From assembly GCA_019751875.1 (NCBI GenBank), contig JAIEMV010000003.1:287983-351982 (forward strand): 64,000 nucleotides of DNA. The letters are read 5' to 3'. The position numbers and the translations under genes were made by a program. Source of the DNA: Hyphomicrobium sp. (lineage in GTDB: Bacteria; Pseudomonadota; Alphaproteobacteria; Rhizobiales; Hyphomicrobiaceae). The notes under the pieces are model-generated. The model saw only the letters and a program-made list of their open reading frames with translations, was not told where the DNA came from and did no database searches. Positions 49,955-59,399 of the stretch are shown here, piece after piece. Numbering within the stretch: the first letter of the stretch is position 1; every line of letters begins with the position of its first letter.

Positions 49955-51106
49955 ATGGAAGCCCTTTCGAACGCGTTTTCGGGACCGTTGCTTTACGGCT
50001 TCGCGTTTCTCACCGTTCTGACGATCGTCGTGTTCTTCCACGAACTCGGCCATTTTCTCGTGGCCCGCTGGTGCGGGGTGAAGGTCAAGGCCTTTTCGAT
50101 CGGATTCGGACAGGAGATCGCAGGCTTCGATGACCGCTACGGGACGAGGTGGAAGCTGTGCTGGATCCCGCTTGGGGGGTACGTGAAGTTCATGGATGAC
50201 GAGAACGCGGCCAGCGTTCCGTCGCGCGATGCGATCGAGAAGATGAGCGCTGACGAGCGCGCCGGTTCTTTCCATGCCAAGCCCGTTTGGCAGCGGGCGG
50301 CGGTGGTGGTGGCCGGTCCGGTCGCGAATTTCATTTTGGCTATCGTCATCTTCACATTCTGGTTCTGGGTGAACGGCGTCTATTCGACGGAAGCCCGGGT
50401 CGACGAGGTGATCCCTGAGGGACCTGCCGCCAAGGCTGGCATCAAGGCAGGCGATCTCGTCACAGCCATCAACGGCCGGCCGGTCACGGCTTTCGAACAC
50501 ATCCAGCGCTTTGTCGGCACCAGCGTAGGCGAAGGGTTGACCTTCACCGTCGATCGGGGTGGGGAGAAGCTTGACCTCGTCGTTGTTCCTGAGGTGCGCG
50601 AGCAACTCGATGATAAGGGCGACAAGGTTCGGATGGTCATGATCGGAGTGAAGCGCATCCCCGGCCAGCAGGGGGTCAAACTTTACGAGCCGTCATTCGT
50701 CGAGTCGGTCGGGATCGCGGGCGACCGGACCTGGTTCATCGTGGCGAGCACGCTGGGGTATCTCAAGGACGTCATTGTGGGGCGCCAGTCTGCGGACCAG
50801 CTCGGCGGACCCATCCGTATTGCGGACGTGGCAGGCCGCGTGGCGACGCAGGGTTTTGAGTACATCATTCAGCTGGCGGCGTTCATTTCCGTCAGCGTGG
50901 GGCTGATCAACCTGTTTCCGATCCCGCTGCTCGATGGCGGGCACCTCATGTTCTACGCTATAGAAGCGGTGCGTGGTCGGCCGCTCGACGAGCGGCATCA
51001 GGAGCTTGGTTTCCGCATCGGTCTGGCGCTCGTTCTGAGTCTCATGATCTTTGCCACTTTCAATGACTTACATATCCTCAAACGTTGGCTTGGAGGGGCC
51101 GGTTAG
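49955..51106 (+). CDS. rseP: Site-2 protease RseP
   Basis: Inner-membrane zinc protease that cuts anti-sigma factors and signal peptides within the membrane. HELGH at 29-33 supplies zinc ligands and the third ligand is in LLDGGHLMFY near residue 330. A PDZ domain lies between (residues ~130-210, GIKAGDLVTAINGRPV). The 383-residue length is usual. GGAG precedes the ATG. Confidence 0.96.
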   Translation: MEALSNAFSGPLLYGFAFLTVLTIVVFFHELGHFLVARWCGVKVKAFSIGFGQEIAGFDDRYGTRWKLCWIPLGGYVKFMDDENAASVPSRDAIEKMSADERAGSFHAKPVWQRAAVVVAGPVANFILAIVIFTFWFWVNGVYSTEARVDEVIPEGPAAKAGIKAGDLVTAINGRPVTAFEHIQRFVGTSVGEGLTFTVDRGGEKLDLVVVPEVREQLDDKGDKVRMVMIGVKRIPGQQGVKLYEPSFVESVGIAGDRTWFIVASTLGYLKDVIVGRQSADQLGGPIRIADVAGRVATQGFEYIIQLAAFISVSVGLINLFPIPLLDGGHLMFYAIEAVRGRPLDERHQELGFRIGLALVLSLMIFATFNDLHILKRWLGGAG

Positions 51107-51312
51107 ATTCGTGTCCTGTGACGTATTCTTGCCACTTCCAGACGGGTTACTGAATCGTTAAAAGCTTGAGGCTGGCGTAGGCGTGGCGTTGAGTCTGTCA
51201 TAGGCTTTTCGGGCGTCGGTGGGACCGTCAGTGCCAGTGGGACTGGCCAAGCATGAAGTGCGCATGGATTGCCGGTGCGGTGTCTGTGCGGATCAGGGGG
51301 AACGGCAAAAGC

Positions 51313-53760
51313 ATGAGGGCTGATCCGCGTCATGGGTTCTCCCGTTTTTCGGCCGTTTCAGGCGTCCGCCTGTTCGCCGCGATTCTGGCGATCCTCGCGA
51401 TCGAGATCTCTGCTCGGCACATTGGTGCGTCCACGGCTGCAATGGCCCAGGGCGTCGTGCGCAGCATTGAGGTCGAGGGTAACCGCCGTGTCGAAGCCGA
51501 CACTGTCCGGTCCTATCTCCAGTTCAACGTGGGTGATGCCTACGATGCTAGCAAGGTCGACGGCTCGCTGAAGGCGCTGTTCGCCACGGGTCTGTTCGCA
51601 GACGTGGCCATCGACAACAACGGCAGCACCGTCATCATTCGTGTCGTCGAAAACCCGGTCGTCAACCAGGTGGCATTCGAAGGCAACAGCGAGGTCGATA
51701 CCGAGACGTTGCGCAATGAAGTTCAGCTCAAGCCGCGTAGCGTTTTCACGCGCGCCCGAGCTCAGGCGGATGTGCAGCGGATCCTCGACGTCTATACGCG
51801 CCAGGGGCGGTTCGCCGCGTCGGTCGAGCCGAAGATCATCGAGCTCGAGCAGAGCCGCGTGAACGTGGTATTCGAAATCGTCGAGGGTGGCGCGACTAAG
51901 GTCAAAGGCGTCAACTTCGTCGGCAACAGCGCGTTCACCGATGAGCAACTCCGCGATATCATCTCCACGACGCAGCAAGGCTGGTTCGACTTCCTGAAGG
52001 GGACCAGCATCTACGATCCGGATCGCATGAATCTCGACCGCGAGTTGCTGCGCCAGTTTTATCTGAAGAACGGTTATGCCGATGCCCGGGTGACTGCCGC
52101 GCAAGCGGATCTCGATCGTGACGGTTCGGGATTTGTCATTACGTTCGCCGTCGAAGAAGGGGTTCAGTACAACTTCGGTGCTGTGACGGTTGAGAACGGG
52201 TTGCCAGACCTTAACGCGTCGGCGCTGAACGGCGAGGTTACTACCTACCAGGGCGATATCTACAACGCCCAGGCTGTCGATAAGACGGTCGAGCGGTTGA
52301 CGCTTGCGACGGCGGAACAGGGCTTCCCGTTTGCTCGTGTTCGTCCGCGCGCCAACCCGGATCCGGCGACACGCACGATCGGGGTCGTGTATGCGATCGA
52401 CGAGGGCCCGCGCATTTACATCGAGCGGATCAACGTGATCGGTAATACGCGCACGAAGGATTTCGTGATCCGTCGCGAGTTCCGTCTGGCGGAAGGCGAT
52501 GCCTACAACCCGCTGCTGGTCGATCGCGCCAAGAAGCGTCTCTCAGGGCTCGGCATCTTCAAGACGGCGGATGTCAAGCGCCGCCCGGGCTCGGCTCCCG
52601 ATCGCGTGGTTCTCGATGTCGAGGTGGAAGAGCAGTCCACGGGTGAGCTGTCGTTCGGTGCGGGCTTCTCGACCAACGAGGGCATTATCGGTGACATTTC
52701 GATCACCGAGCGCAACTTCATGGGTAATGGCCAGTTCTTGCGCTTGAAGCTCGCTGGCTCTGTGGAGCGCATGCAAGTTGACTTGTCGTTCACCGAACCG
52801 CGCTTCCTCGACCGCAACCTGTCGGCAGGTTTCGACCTCTTCCATAAGGAACTTGACCAGCGTGACGACGCCGGGTTCTCGAGCCGGTCGTCGGGTGGCA
52901 CGGTCCGCCTCGGTTTCCCTCTCTCTGAAGATACATGGATGCAGGTTGGGTACACGCTTAAACGCGATGAAATCTTTGATGTCGACTCGCGTTCCTCGCT
53001 CGCCGTGAAGCAGGCTTGCGGAGACAAAAATCTGGGCGATCCTGCAAACTTTGATAATGATCGGAACAATAACGCCGAGGCCGACTGTACGGATGAGGCT
53101 TACTGGACGTCAGCCATCGGTACATCACTCACGTACGACAAGCGCAATCATCCGCGCAATCCGACCAGCGGCTATTATGTGCAGCTTTCAACGGACTTTG
53201 CGGGTCTCGGTGGGGACGTGAACTATGTCCGCGTGCAGGGTGAGGGCCGCGCCTATTACCCAATCACGGATAAGATCACGCTCGTGGGCCGTGCGGTGGC
53301 TGGCACGATACAGGGCTGGGGCGGGGATGATGTGCGCCTGCTCGATCTTTACTTCCGGGGCGGTGAAACGGTGCGTGGCTTCGATCGCGCCGGTTATGGG
53401 CCTCGTGACTCTTTGACCGGCGACGCTATAGGCGGCCAGAACTATTGGGCGGCAACGGCTGAGGTTCGTTTCCCGCTTCCGTTCATTCCCGAGGACCTTG
53501 GCATCAGTGGCGCCGCATTCGTCGATGCTGGTTCGTTGTGGGGTACGCCGGGAGACATCAATGCGTTGTATGCTGATGCTTCTGCCGTAAATCCTGATGC
53601 GCAACTGTTTGACGACAGCTCAGTCCGCTCGGCGGTTGGCGTGAGCTTGCTCTGGAACTCGCCAGTTGGTCCGCTGCGCGTCGATTACTCGGAAGCGATC
53701 ACCAAGGAAGACTATGACAGGACGCAGAACCTGCGCTTCGGTGCTTCGACCCGGTTCTGA
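51313..53760 (+). CDS. bamA: Outer membrane protein assembly factor BamA
   Basis: Inserts beta-barrel proteins into the outer membrane. I start at ATG 51313, which puts a signal peptide (basic MRADPRHGF then LFAAILAILAIEI) near the N-terminus, with cleavage near AMAQ and 815 residues in all; ATG 51253 would add 20 residues. Five POTRA domains (first from VVRSIEVEGNRRVEADTV) lead into the Omp85 barrel, which includes ENLRFGAS-like RTQNLRFGASTRF at the extreme end, with terminal Phe as in the family. The GGGVRGF loop is here GGETVRGFDR. Confidence 0.97.
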   Translation: MRADPRHGFSRFSAVSGVRLFAAILAILAIEISARHIGASTAAMAQGVVRSIEVEGNRRVEADTVRSYLQFNVGDAYDASKVDGSLKALFATGLFADVAIDNNGSTVIIRVVENPVVNQVAFEGNSEVDTETLRNEVQLKPRSVFTRARAQADVQRILDVYTRQGRFAASVEPKIIELEQSRVNVVFEIVEGGATKVKGVNFVGNSAFTDEQLRDIISTTQQGWFDFLKGTSIYDPDRMNLDRELLRQFYLKNGYADARVTAAQADLDRDGSGFVITFAVEEGVQYNFGAVTVENGLPDLNASALNGEVTTYQGDIYNAQAVDKTVERLTLATAEQGFPFARVRPRANPDPATRTIGVVYAIDEGPRIYIERINVIGNTRTKDFVIRREFRLAEGDAYNPLLVDRAKKRLSGLGIFKTADVKRRPGSAPDRVVLDVEVEEQSTGELSFGAGFSTNEGIIGDISITERNFMGNGQFLRLKLAGSVERMQVDLSFTEPRFLDRNLSAGFDLFHKELDQRDDAGFSSRSSGGTVRLGFPLSEDTWMQVGYTLKRDEIFDVDSRSSLAVKQACGDKNLGDPANFDNDRNNNAEADCTDEAYWTSAIGTSLTYDKRNHPRNPTSGYYVQLSTDFAGLGGDVNYVRVQGEGRAYYPITDKITLVGRAVAGTIQGWGGDDVRLLDLYFRGGETVRGFDRAGYGPRDSLTGDAIGGQNYWAATAEVRFPLPFIPEDLGISGAAFVDAGSLWGTPGDINALYADASAVNPDAQLFDDSSVRSAVGVSLLWNSPVGPLRVDYSEAITKEDYDRTQNLRFGASTRF

Positions 53761-53787
53761 TGTTCACAGACAGCTGTGTGAAACACG

Positions 53788-53819
53788 CGGCGGCGCTGGT
53801 TCAGCGCCGCCGTTTTATT
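53788..53819 (+). terminator. Rho-independent terminator after bamA
   Basis: Perfect 11-bp stem CGGCGGCGCTG / CAGCGCCGCCG with a GTT loop, followed by TTTTATT. It begins 28 bases after the bamA stop. Confidence 0.9.
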
Positions 53820-53846
53820 GGTGCGTAGCGGATGCGGCCATATAAT
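53818..53846 (+). promoter_or_regulatory. Probable sigma70 promoter for the lpxD operon
   Basis: -35 TTGGTG at 53818-53823, a 17-bp spacer and -10 TATAAT at 53841-53846. It begins right at the end of the bamA terminator and lies 56 bp upstream of the lpxD start. Together they separate outer-membrane assembly from lipid A synthesis. Confidence 0.65.
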
Positions 53847-53901
53847 ATCTGCTACTGATCGATGTTCATTCGGTGCTCTACCGCCGAAGAAGGGCGCTAC
53901 C

Positions 53902-54951
53902 ATGCTTCATCCCGGTTTCTTCGAGAACAAGGGGCCATTTCCAGCCGCCGATCTTGCGAAGGTCGTGGGTGCCGAGTTGGCGCCGGGTGCCGATGGCGCG
54001 CGCGCGATCTGCGATGTGCGGGCACTTGCCGATGCTGGGAACTCAGACGTTTCTTTTCTCGATAACCGCAAGTATCTGCCGCAACTGGCTGCAACCGCAG
54101 CCGGTTTCGTGCTCGTGCAGCCGGCATTTGCCGCGCGTGTGCCGCCTCATGCCGCCGCGCTGGTGACACAAGCGCCGTACCGGTCGTTCGCTCTGGCCTT
54201 ACAGAAATTCTATCCGGAAGCATTGGTGCCTAAGGCGGCCATTGGTACGTCTGGGTGCGCCGTCGATCCGAGCGCGCAGATCGAGGACGGTGTGGTCGTC
54301 GAGCCCGGGGCGATCGTCGGGCCGGAAGCGATGATTGGGCGCGGCAGCCGGATCGCGGCCGGTGCCGTCATCGGCTATCGGGTGGCCATTGGGCGAGACT
54401 GCTACATCGGTGCATCAGCGACGGTCGTGCACGCGCTGATCGGCGACCGCGTTATCATCCATGCCGGCACGCGCATCGGTCAGGATGGCTTCGGCTTCGC
54501 GATGGGTCGAGATGGTCATCTGAAGGTGCCCCAGATCGGCCGGGTCGTTATTCAGGACGATGTGGAGATCGGGGCTAATACGACCATTGATCGCGGGGCC
54601 CTTAAGGATACGATCATCGGTGAGGGCACCAAAATTGATAATCTGGTCCAGATCGGGCACAACGTCGTCATTGGACGGCACTGCGTGATTGTCGCGCATA
54701 CTGGGATTTCCGGCTCCACGGAGCTGGGGGATTTCGTGGTGATGGGCGGACAATCGGGGACCGTCGGGCACATCAAGATCGGGACGGGCGCGCAAATTGC
54801 GGGTGCATCGCACCCGAAGGAGGATGTCCCTCCCGGAGTGGCTGTTGGCGGCACGCCGGCGCGGCCGCTGAGGCAATGGGCTCGGGAACTCGCCATTGTG
54901 TCGCGCCTGGCAGCAAGAAAAGGGGCGTCGAGCGACGAGGTTGATGATTGA
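53902..54951 (+). CDS. lpxD: UDP-3-O-(3-hydroxyacyl)glucosamine N-acyltransferase
   Basis: Third step of lipid A synthesis: adds the N-linked hydroxyacyl chain. The 349-residue product has the N-terminal uridine-binding domain, then a left-handed beta-helix of hexapeptide repeats (residues ~110-290) with the catalytic His in [11 protein letters not shown] 53902 is chosen because GAAGAAGGG lies just upstream and the family's start block ([15 protein letters not shown]) begins soon after; the frame is open to 53818. Confidence 0.97.
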   Translation: MLHPGFFENKGPFPAADLAKVVGAELAPGADGARAICDVRALADAGNSDVSFLDNRKYLPQLAATAAGFVLVQPAFAARVPPHAAALVTQAPYRSFALALQKFYPEALVPKAAIGTSGCAVDPSAQIEDGVVVEPGAIVGPEAMIGRGSRIAAGAVIGYRVAIGRDCYIGASATVVHALIGDRVIIHAGTRIGQDGFGFAMGRDGHLKVPQIGRVVIQDDVEIGANTTIDRGALKDTIIGEGTKIDNLVQIGHNVVIGRHCVIVAHTGISGSTELGDFVVMGGQSGTVGHIKIGTGAQIAGASHPKEDVPPGVAVGGTPARPLRQWARELAIVSRLAARKGASSDEVDD

Positions 54952-55053
54952 CGCAGCGCGTATGGCGCATCACGAAGGTCGCAGACAAATCCGGCCTCAG
55001 CCGGATGAGCGGATCAAGGACGGCGGCGGCAAGCGCGCCGAAGCGAGAGGACG

Positions 55054-55554
55054 ATGGACGACAAGACGAAGGTGAAGGCCCTCGGGACGGCTGATATCGC
55101 GAAGGTGATGAAATTCCTTCCGCACCGCTATCCGTTCCTGCTTCTCGACCGCATGTTCGACATGAATGGCGATGAGAGCTGCGTCGGCCTCAAGAACGTT
55201 ACGATCAATGAGCCGTTTTTCCAGGGTCACTTTCCCCAATATCCGGTGATGCCCGGCGTACTGATCATCGAGGGACTTGCCCAGACTGCCGGTGCGTTAT
55301 GCGTGTCGAGCCTCGGCGAAGACTATAAGGCGGAACTCGTCTACTTCATGGGGATAGACAAGGCGAAGTTCCGCAAGCCGGTTCTGCCCGGCGATCAACT
55401 GCACTACCATGTGCGCAAGATCCGCAATCGCGGCCGTGTCTGGCGCTTCTATGGAGAGGCTAAGGTCGACGGGGCGGTGGTGGCAGAAGCGGAAATCAGC
55501 GCCATGCTCGCCGACACGGCGGACGCACGCGCCTTCGCGGCCTCGAAGAGCTGA
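55054..55554 (+). CDS. fabZ: 3-hydroxyacyl-[acyl-carrier-protein] dehydratase FabZ
   Basis: Dehydrates 3-hydroxyacyl-ACP in fatty-acid elongation and so competes with LpxA and LpxD for the same substrate pool. The 166-residue hotdog protein has the catalytic His in [13 protein letters not shown] and [17 protein letters not shown] with the catalytic Glu. GAGAGG precedes the ATG. Its stop overlaps the lpxA start by one base. Confidence 0.97.
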   Translation: MDDKTKVKALGTADIAKVMKFLPHRYPFLLLDRMFDMNGDESCVGLKNVTINEPFFQGHFPQYPVMPGVLIIEGLAQTAGALCVSSLGEDYKAELVYFMGIDKAKFRKPVLPGDQLHYHVRKIRNRGRVWRFYGEAKVDGAVVAEAEISAMLADTADARAFAASKS

Positions 55555-56360
55555 TGTCAAAACCTGTAATTCACGCCTCCGCTGTCGTCGCTCCCGAAGC
55601 GCGCCTCGGAGCGAACGTCAAGATCGGCCCGTTCTGCACCGTCGGGCCGGATGTGCATTTGGACGATGGCGTGGAACTCGTCAGCCATGTGGCTGTGGCG
55701 GGGCGAACCGCGATTGGCGCGCGCACGAAGATCTTCCCCTTCGCTTCGATCGGTCATCAGCCGCAGGATCTGAAGTTCAAGGGAGAGCCGTCGACGCTGA
55801 CGATCGGAAAAGAGTGCCTGATCCGCGAAGGCGTGACCATGAACCCCGGCACCGAGGGCGGCGGAATGGTGACGTCGGTTGGTGACAACTGCGCCTTCCT
55901 CGCCAACAGCCATGTCGGTCATGACTGCCATGTCGGCAACAACGTCATCTTCTCCAATAACGTCATGCTGGCCGGGCACTGCACCGTTGGCGACTATGTC
56001 ATCATCGGCGGCGGAGCAGCCGTCATTCAGTTCGCGCGCGTAGGACCACACGCGTTCGTCGGCGGCATGTCGGGGCTCGAGCATGATCTCATTCCCTATG
56101 GCATGGCGCTCGGCAACCGCGCGTATCTGTCCGGTCTCAACATCATAGGGCTTCAGCGGCGGGGGTTTTCACGGGCACAGATCCATGACCTGCGCCGGGC
56201 CTACCGTCTCATGTTCGCCCAGGAAGGCACACTGCTGGAGCGTGTGGAGGACGTGGCGGTCGAATTCAAGGATCACCCGATCGTCGTTGAGATCGTCGAG
56301 TTCATCCGCAAGGGCGGCAAGCGCTCGTTGTGTACGCCGCAAGGCGCGGCCGAGGCCTGA
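55554..56360 (+). CDS. lpxA: UDP-N-acetylglucosamine O-acyltransferase
   Basis: First step of lipid A synthesis: transfers 3-hydroxyacyl to UDP-GlcNAc. The 268-residue product is a left-handed beta-helix with the catalytic His in ANSHVGHDCHVGN and the conserved GLNIIGLQRRGFS motif leading into the helical C-terminus. It is coupled to fabZ and followed by lpxI. Confidence 0.97.
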   Translation: MSKPVIHASAVVAPEARLGANVKIGPFCTVGPDVHLDDGVELVSHVAVAGRTAIGARTKIFPFASIGHQPQDLKFKGEPSTLTIGKECLIREGVTMNPGTEGGGMVTSVGDNCAFLANSHVGHDCHVGNNVIFSNNVMLAGHCTVGDYVIIGGGAAVIQFARVGPHAFVGGMSGLEHDLIPYGMALGNRAYLSGLNIIGLQRRGFSRAQIHDLRRAYRLMFAQEGTLLERVEDVAVEFKDHPIVVEIVEFIRKGGKRSLCTPQGAAEA

Positions 56361-56376
56361 GCAGAAGGCCTGATCC

Positions 56377-57588
56377 ATGGTGCGCGGTTCGAAAGCCGTC
56401 GTCGGTATTCTGGCGGGGGGCGGTTCGCTCCCGCGCGAGATCGCCGATGTGCTCCATGCCGAGGGACAGAACCTGGTGATCGTCGGGCTCGAGGGCGAGG
56501 TTCGTCCGCGCGACTTCGCCGGCCATGATTTCACACTCGTCAACTGGGGCCGCATCGGACAGTTGCTCCGCACGTTCAAGCAGAAAGGTGTCACCGATCT
56601 TGTGATCGTCGGCAGCGTGACGCGACCGGACCTCCGCGCGATCCGCACCGACGTCGGATTCTGGTGGAACCTGCCGCGTATCTTCAGGATCGTGGCGGCG
56701 GGCGGAGATGATAGCGTCTTGCGCCGTGTCGTGGGTTTCTTCGATAGTCATGGATTCGTTGTTCGGGGACCAGCGGATGTCGCTCCGGCTCTTCTCATCG
56801 GTGAGGGCGCTTACGGCAAAGTCGCCATGAGCGCTGCTTCAAAGCGCGATTTCGAGATCGGGCGAGAGATCGTGGCGCGGCTGGCGCCGTTCGATGTCGG
56901 GCAGGCGGTGGTCGTGGCGAATGGCGCGGTGCTTGCCATCGAAGGTGCGGAGGGTACGGACGCGATGCTGAAGCGCATCGTGGAGCGGCAAGACAGTGCA
57001 CGCGGCGGCGTGCTCGTCAAATGGCCGAAGCCTGGACAGGAGCTGCGCGTCGACATGCCCGCGATCGGGCCGAACACGGTTGCAGGTGTGGTGGCGGCAG
57101 GACTGCGGGGGATCGCGGTGCAGGCGGGGGCGACGCTGGCCGCACAGCGCGGCGACACGTCGGACGCGGCGGACGCGGCGCAGGTTTTCATTGCCGGGTT
57201 GGAGGCTGGCGCGGCGTCGGGCGTGACGAAGACAGCGCTCAAGGACGATGGCGAGATCGGATTGGCCGTGCTCGGCGCGCTGGTGCCGCGGGTGCGCTCG
57301 CGTGGCGTGGTGGTCGTGCGGCGGCATGTGCTGGCGGTGGAGGCCGGGGAGGGACTTTCCGCCCTGGTCACGCGCGCAGCGGAGCGAAGACAATGGGGGA
57401 AGAGCAAAAAGCGGCGCGGGGCCTTGACGGTCGCGTCGCTCGCCGATCTGGACCGGGATGTCATCACGGCGGCGGGGGATGCGGGGTATGAGTGGATCGT
57501 TGCGTCTGCCGCGGACGGTGCGGCGGGGCTCAGGGACGATATACGGTCTGTCGGCATGAAAGTCAGGATCGGCGGGACGGAGGCGTGA
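56377..57588 (+). CDS. lpxI: UDP-2,3-diacylglucosamine pyrophosphatase LpxI (DUF1009) with C-terminal extension
   Basis: LpxI replaces LpxH in alphaproteobacteria and makes lipid X from UDP-diacylglucosamine. Residues 1 to ~275 match the family: VGILAGGGSLPREIADVL at the start, the RPDLRAIR motif, and the conserved acidic VDMPAIGPNT (Asp226) near the active site. The chain then continues to 403 residues, about 120 more than the ~280 usual for the family. The tail (294-378) looks like a second, degenerate copy of the C-terminal domain: IGLAVLGALVPRVRSRGVVV and LAVEAGEGLSAL parallel IGREIVARLAPFDVGQAVVV and LAIEGAEGTDAM at 161-196, but the DMP motif is not conserved. Its stop overlaps the lpxB start by one base. 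Confidence 0.93.
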   Translation: MVRGSKAVVGILAGGGSLPREIADVLHAEGQNLVIVGLEGEVRPRDFAGHDFTLVNWGRIGQLLRTFKQKGVTDLVIVGSVTRPDLRAIRTDVGFWWNLPRIFRIVAAGGDDSVLRRVVGFFDSHGFVVRGPADVAPALLIGEGAYGKVAMSAASKRDFEIGREIVARLAPFDVGQAVVVANGAVLAIEGAEGTDAMLKRIVERQDSARGGVLVKWPKPGQELRVDMPAIGPNTVAGVVAAGLRGIAVQAGATLAAQRGDTSDAADAAQVFIAGLEAGAASGVTKTALKDDGEIGLAVLGALVPRVRSRGVVVVRRHVLAVEAGEGLSALVTRAAERRQWGKSKKRRGALTVASLADLDRDVITAAGDAGYEWIVASAADGAAGLRDDIRSVGMKVRIGGTEA

Positions 57589-58781
57589 TGAGGGGAAGCG
57601 CGCGGCCGCTCAGATTGTATCTTGTTGCAGGCGAGCATTCCGGCGATGCGCTGGGCGCCAAGTTGATGGCGGAGATCAAGGCGCGTCTCGGGCACGGCGT
57701 CGTCTTCGACGGCGTCGGTGGGGAGGCGATGGCGGCAGAGGGGCTGGTCTCGTTGTTTCCGCTCGCAGACGTCGCCGTGATGGGGCCGATCAACATCCTC
57801 AAGCAGCTGCCGCGTCTCATCGACCGCGTGCACGAAACCGTGCGCGATGCCGTGGCCGTGGGGCCGGACGCTGTCGTGATCATCGACAGTCCCGAATTCA
57901 CACATCCCATCGCCAAGCGGATCCGCGAACGAATGCCCGACGTCCCCATCATCGATTATGTGAGCCCGAGCGTCTGGGCGTGGCGGCCGGGGCGCGCGAA
58001 GAAGATGCGCAGCTATGTCGATCATGTGTTGGCGCTGTTGCCGTTCGAGCCGGCTGAGCATCTGCGGTTGGGCGGGCCGAAATGCACGTACGTCGGTCAT
58101 GCGTTGAGCGAACGCATCGACTGGATCCGCGCGCAAGATGGCGCTCATTTGCAGGCGACGCTCGGGCTCGATCCGCTGAAAAAGGTCCTCGTCGTGCTGC
58201 CCGGCAGCCGAGTGTCGGAGGTGACGCGGTTGCTGGCTCCGTTTGGAGAGACGGTGCGGCTCGTGCGAAAGGCCATGCCGGAGGGCCTTGAGGTGTTGCT
58301 CCCGGTGGTGCCGTCCGTGCGCAGCGTCGTTGAGAAGGCTGCAAAGACGTGGGGTCAGCCGGTGCACTTCATCGAGGGCGAGGCGGACAAGTTCGCAGCC
58401 TTTCGACTGGCGGATGCGGCGCTCGCGGCGTCGGGTACGGTGACGCTGGAGCTGGGATTGGTCGGGACGCCCGCAATTGTCGCCTACAAGGTCGATGCGG
58501 TGATGTCGCGGATGCGCTTTCTCCTGAAGGTGAGGAGTGTCGTGCTCGCGAACCTCGTGGCGGACGAAAATATCTATCCCGAATTTCTGCAAGAGAACGC
58601 GACACCGGAGAAAATGGCTGAGGCCTTGATCCCGCTGCTCTCCCCCTCCGATGTGCGGCGAAAGCAGATCGAAGCGCTCGCGCGCGTGCCGGAGCGCATC
58701 GCGACCGGGGGCAAGCGGCCGAGCGCGTATGCCGCCGACGTGGTGCTTGACTATGCGGTGCACGCGCGGCTCAGGGCGTGA
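57588..58781 (+). CDS. lpxB: Lipid-A-disaccharide synthase
   Basis: Joins lipid X to UDP-diacylglucosamine. The 397-residue GT19 protein starts RPLRLYLVAGEHSGDALGA and has IDYVSPSVWAWRPGR and ALAASGTVTLELGLVGTP. The ATG at 57588 shares a base with the lpxI stop. It is the last gene of the lpxD operon; a 22-bp palindrome lies 73 bp downstream. Confidence 0.97.
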   Translation: MRGSARPLRLYLVAGEHSGDALGAKLMAEIKARLGHGVVFDGVGGEAMAAEGLVSLFPLADVAVMGPINILKQLPRLIDRVHETVRDAVAVGPDAVVIIDSPEFTHPIAKRIRERMPDVPIIDYVSPSVWAWRPGRAKKMRSYVDHVLALLPFEPAEHLRLGGPKCTYVGHALSERIDWIRAQDGAHLQATLGLDPLKKVLVVLPGSRVSEVTRLLAPFGETVRLVRKAMPEGLEVLLPVVPSVRSVVEKAAKTWGQPVHFIEGEADKFAAFRLADAALAASGTVTLELGLVGTPAIVAYKVDAVMSRMRFLLKVRSVVLANLVADENIYPEFLQENATPEKMAEALIPLLSPSDVRRKQIEALARVPERIATGGKRPSAYAADVVLDYAVHARLRA

Positions 58782-58853
58782 GCCTTGCCGCGGGCGGTCT
58801 CTACAAGTCGAAGAGTGCCGGTTGGGTTGGCGCATCTCTCAGTTTCATTTTCG

Positions 58854-58875
58854 CCTTCGCTCGATCGAGCGAAGG
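58854..58875. repeat. Perfect 22-bp palindrome downstream of lpxB
   Basis: Arms CCTTCGCTCGA and TCGAGCGAAGG abut with no loop. There is no T-run on either side, so it is more like a protein binding site or an RNA-processing hairpin than a terminator. The stretch 58782-59017 holds no gene I can support. Confidence 0.7.
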
Positions 58876-59017
58876 GGGCGGGGCGGCGCGTGAGCCGCTC
58901 GGTTTGGTAGTAAGGTGCGGCCCATGGACCGCCCCGCGCAGGATTTCCGGCATACGATCGACGTTTCAGCGCGTTCTTCGCGTCCTGCGTTCCAGCAGGC
59001 GGCCGATCCGAGCCTCA

Positions 59018-59153
59018 CCGAGAGTGCGTGCGTACACACCGTCAGCGACACTGCACCCCGCCCCACGTCACAAGACGCCTCTTAAGCGACGCCCCCTTCA
59101 TTGAGGGACGGAGATGAGGGCGAGTGTAGGGGAGGGCGGGAGAGCGGGGATAA
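59018..59153 (+). repeat. Direct repeat flanking the MAPEG/HxlR module, left copy
   Basis: It begins CCGAGAGTG and includes TGCGTACACACCGTCAGCG, then a long identical stretch to CCCCCTTCA at 59100. After a variable ~22 bp it ends with AGTGTAGGGGAGGGCGGGAG followed by AGCGGGGATAA. The right copy is at 60319-60450, offset by about 1.3 kb. Confidence 0.9.
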
Positions 59154-59300
59154 ATGGGGTGGTTGCAAAGCAGCTTTGCACAGAAAGCAGAGTTTAGGAC
59201 GCTAGAGCGAGCCACATTTACGCGTGGAGATGTGACGTCCGAATTGGCCCAGCAGCGGCGTCGTGCTCAAAGTTTATAATGCGCCAATAGGAGAAAGACT

Positions 59301-59375
59301 ATGTTGCTCAGACCTTGCGCTAAAGAAGGTTGCGCCATGATCGCCGTTATAGAAACTTCTGCATCGGCCGCTTAG
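59301..59375 (+). CDS. Possible 24-residue peptide inside the repeat-bounded module
   Basis: ATG 59301 has AGGAG seven bases upstream and TATAAT at 59275-59280 further up. The frame encodes MLLRPCAKEGCAMIAVIETS and four more residues (ASAA), then TAG. It has a clean translation start, but nothing supports it as a known peptide, and no -35 partner is clear. It could be chance. Confidence 0.25.
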   Translation: MLLRPCAKEGCAMIAVIETSASAA

Positions 59376-59399
59376 CATTCCAGAGTTCTCCGACCATAA

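Noticed and set aside
58778..59104. 108-codon + strand frame after lpxB
   Set aside because: Arg/Pro/Ser-rich product, no binding site, and it runs through the palindrome and into the direct repeat.
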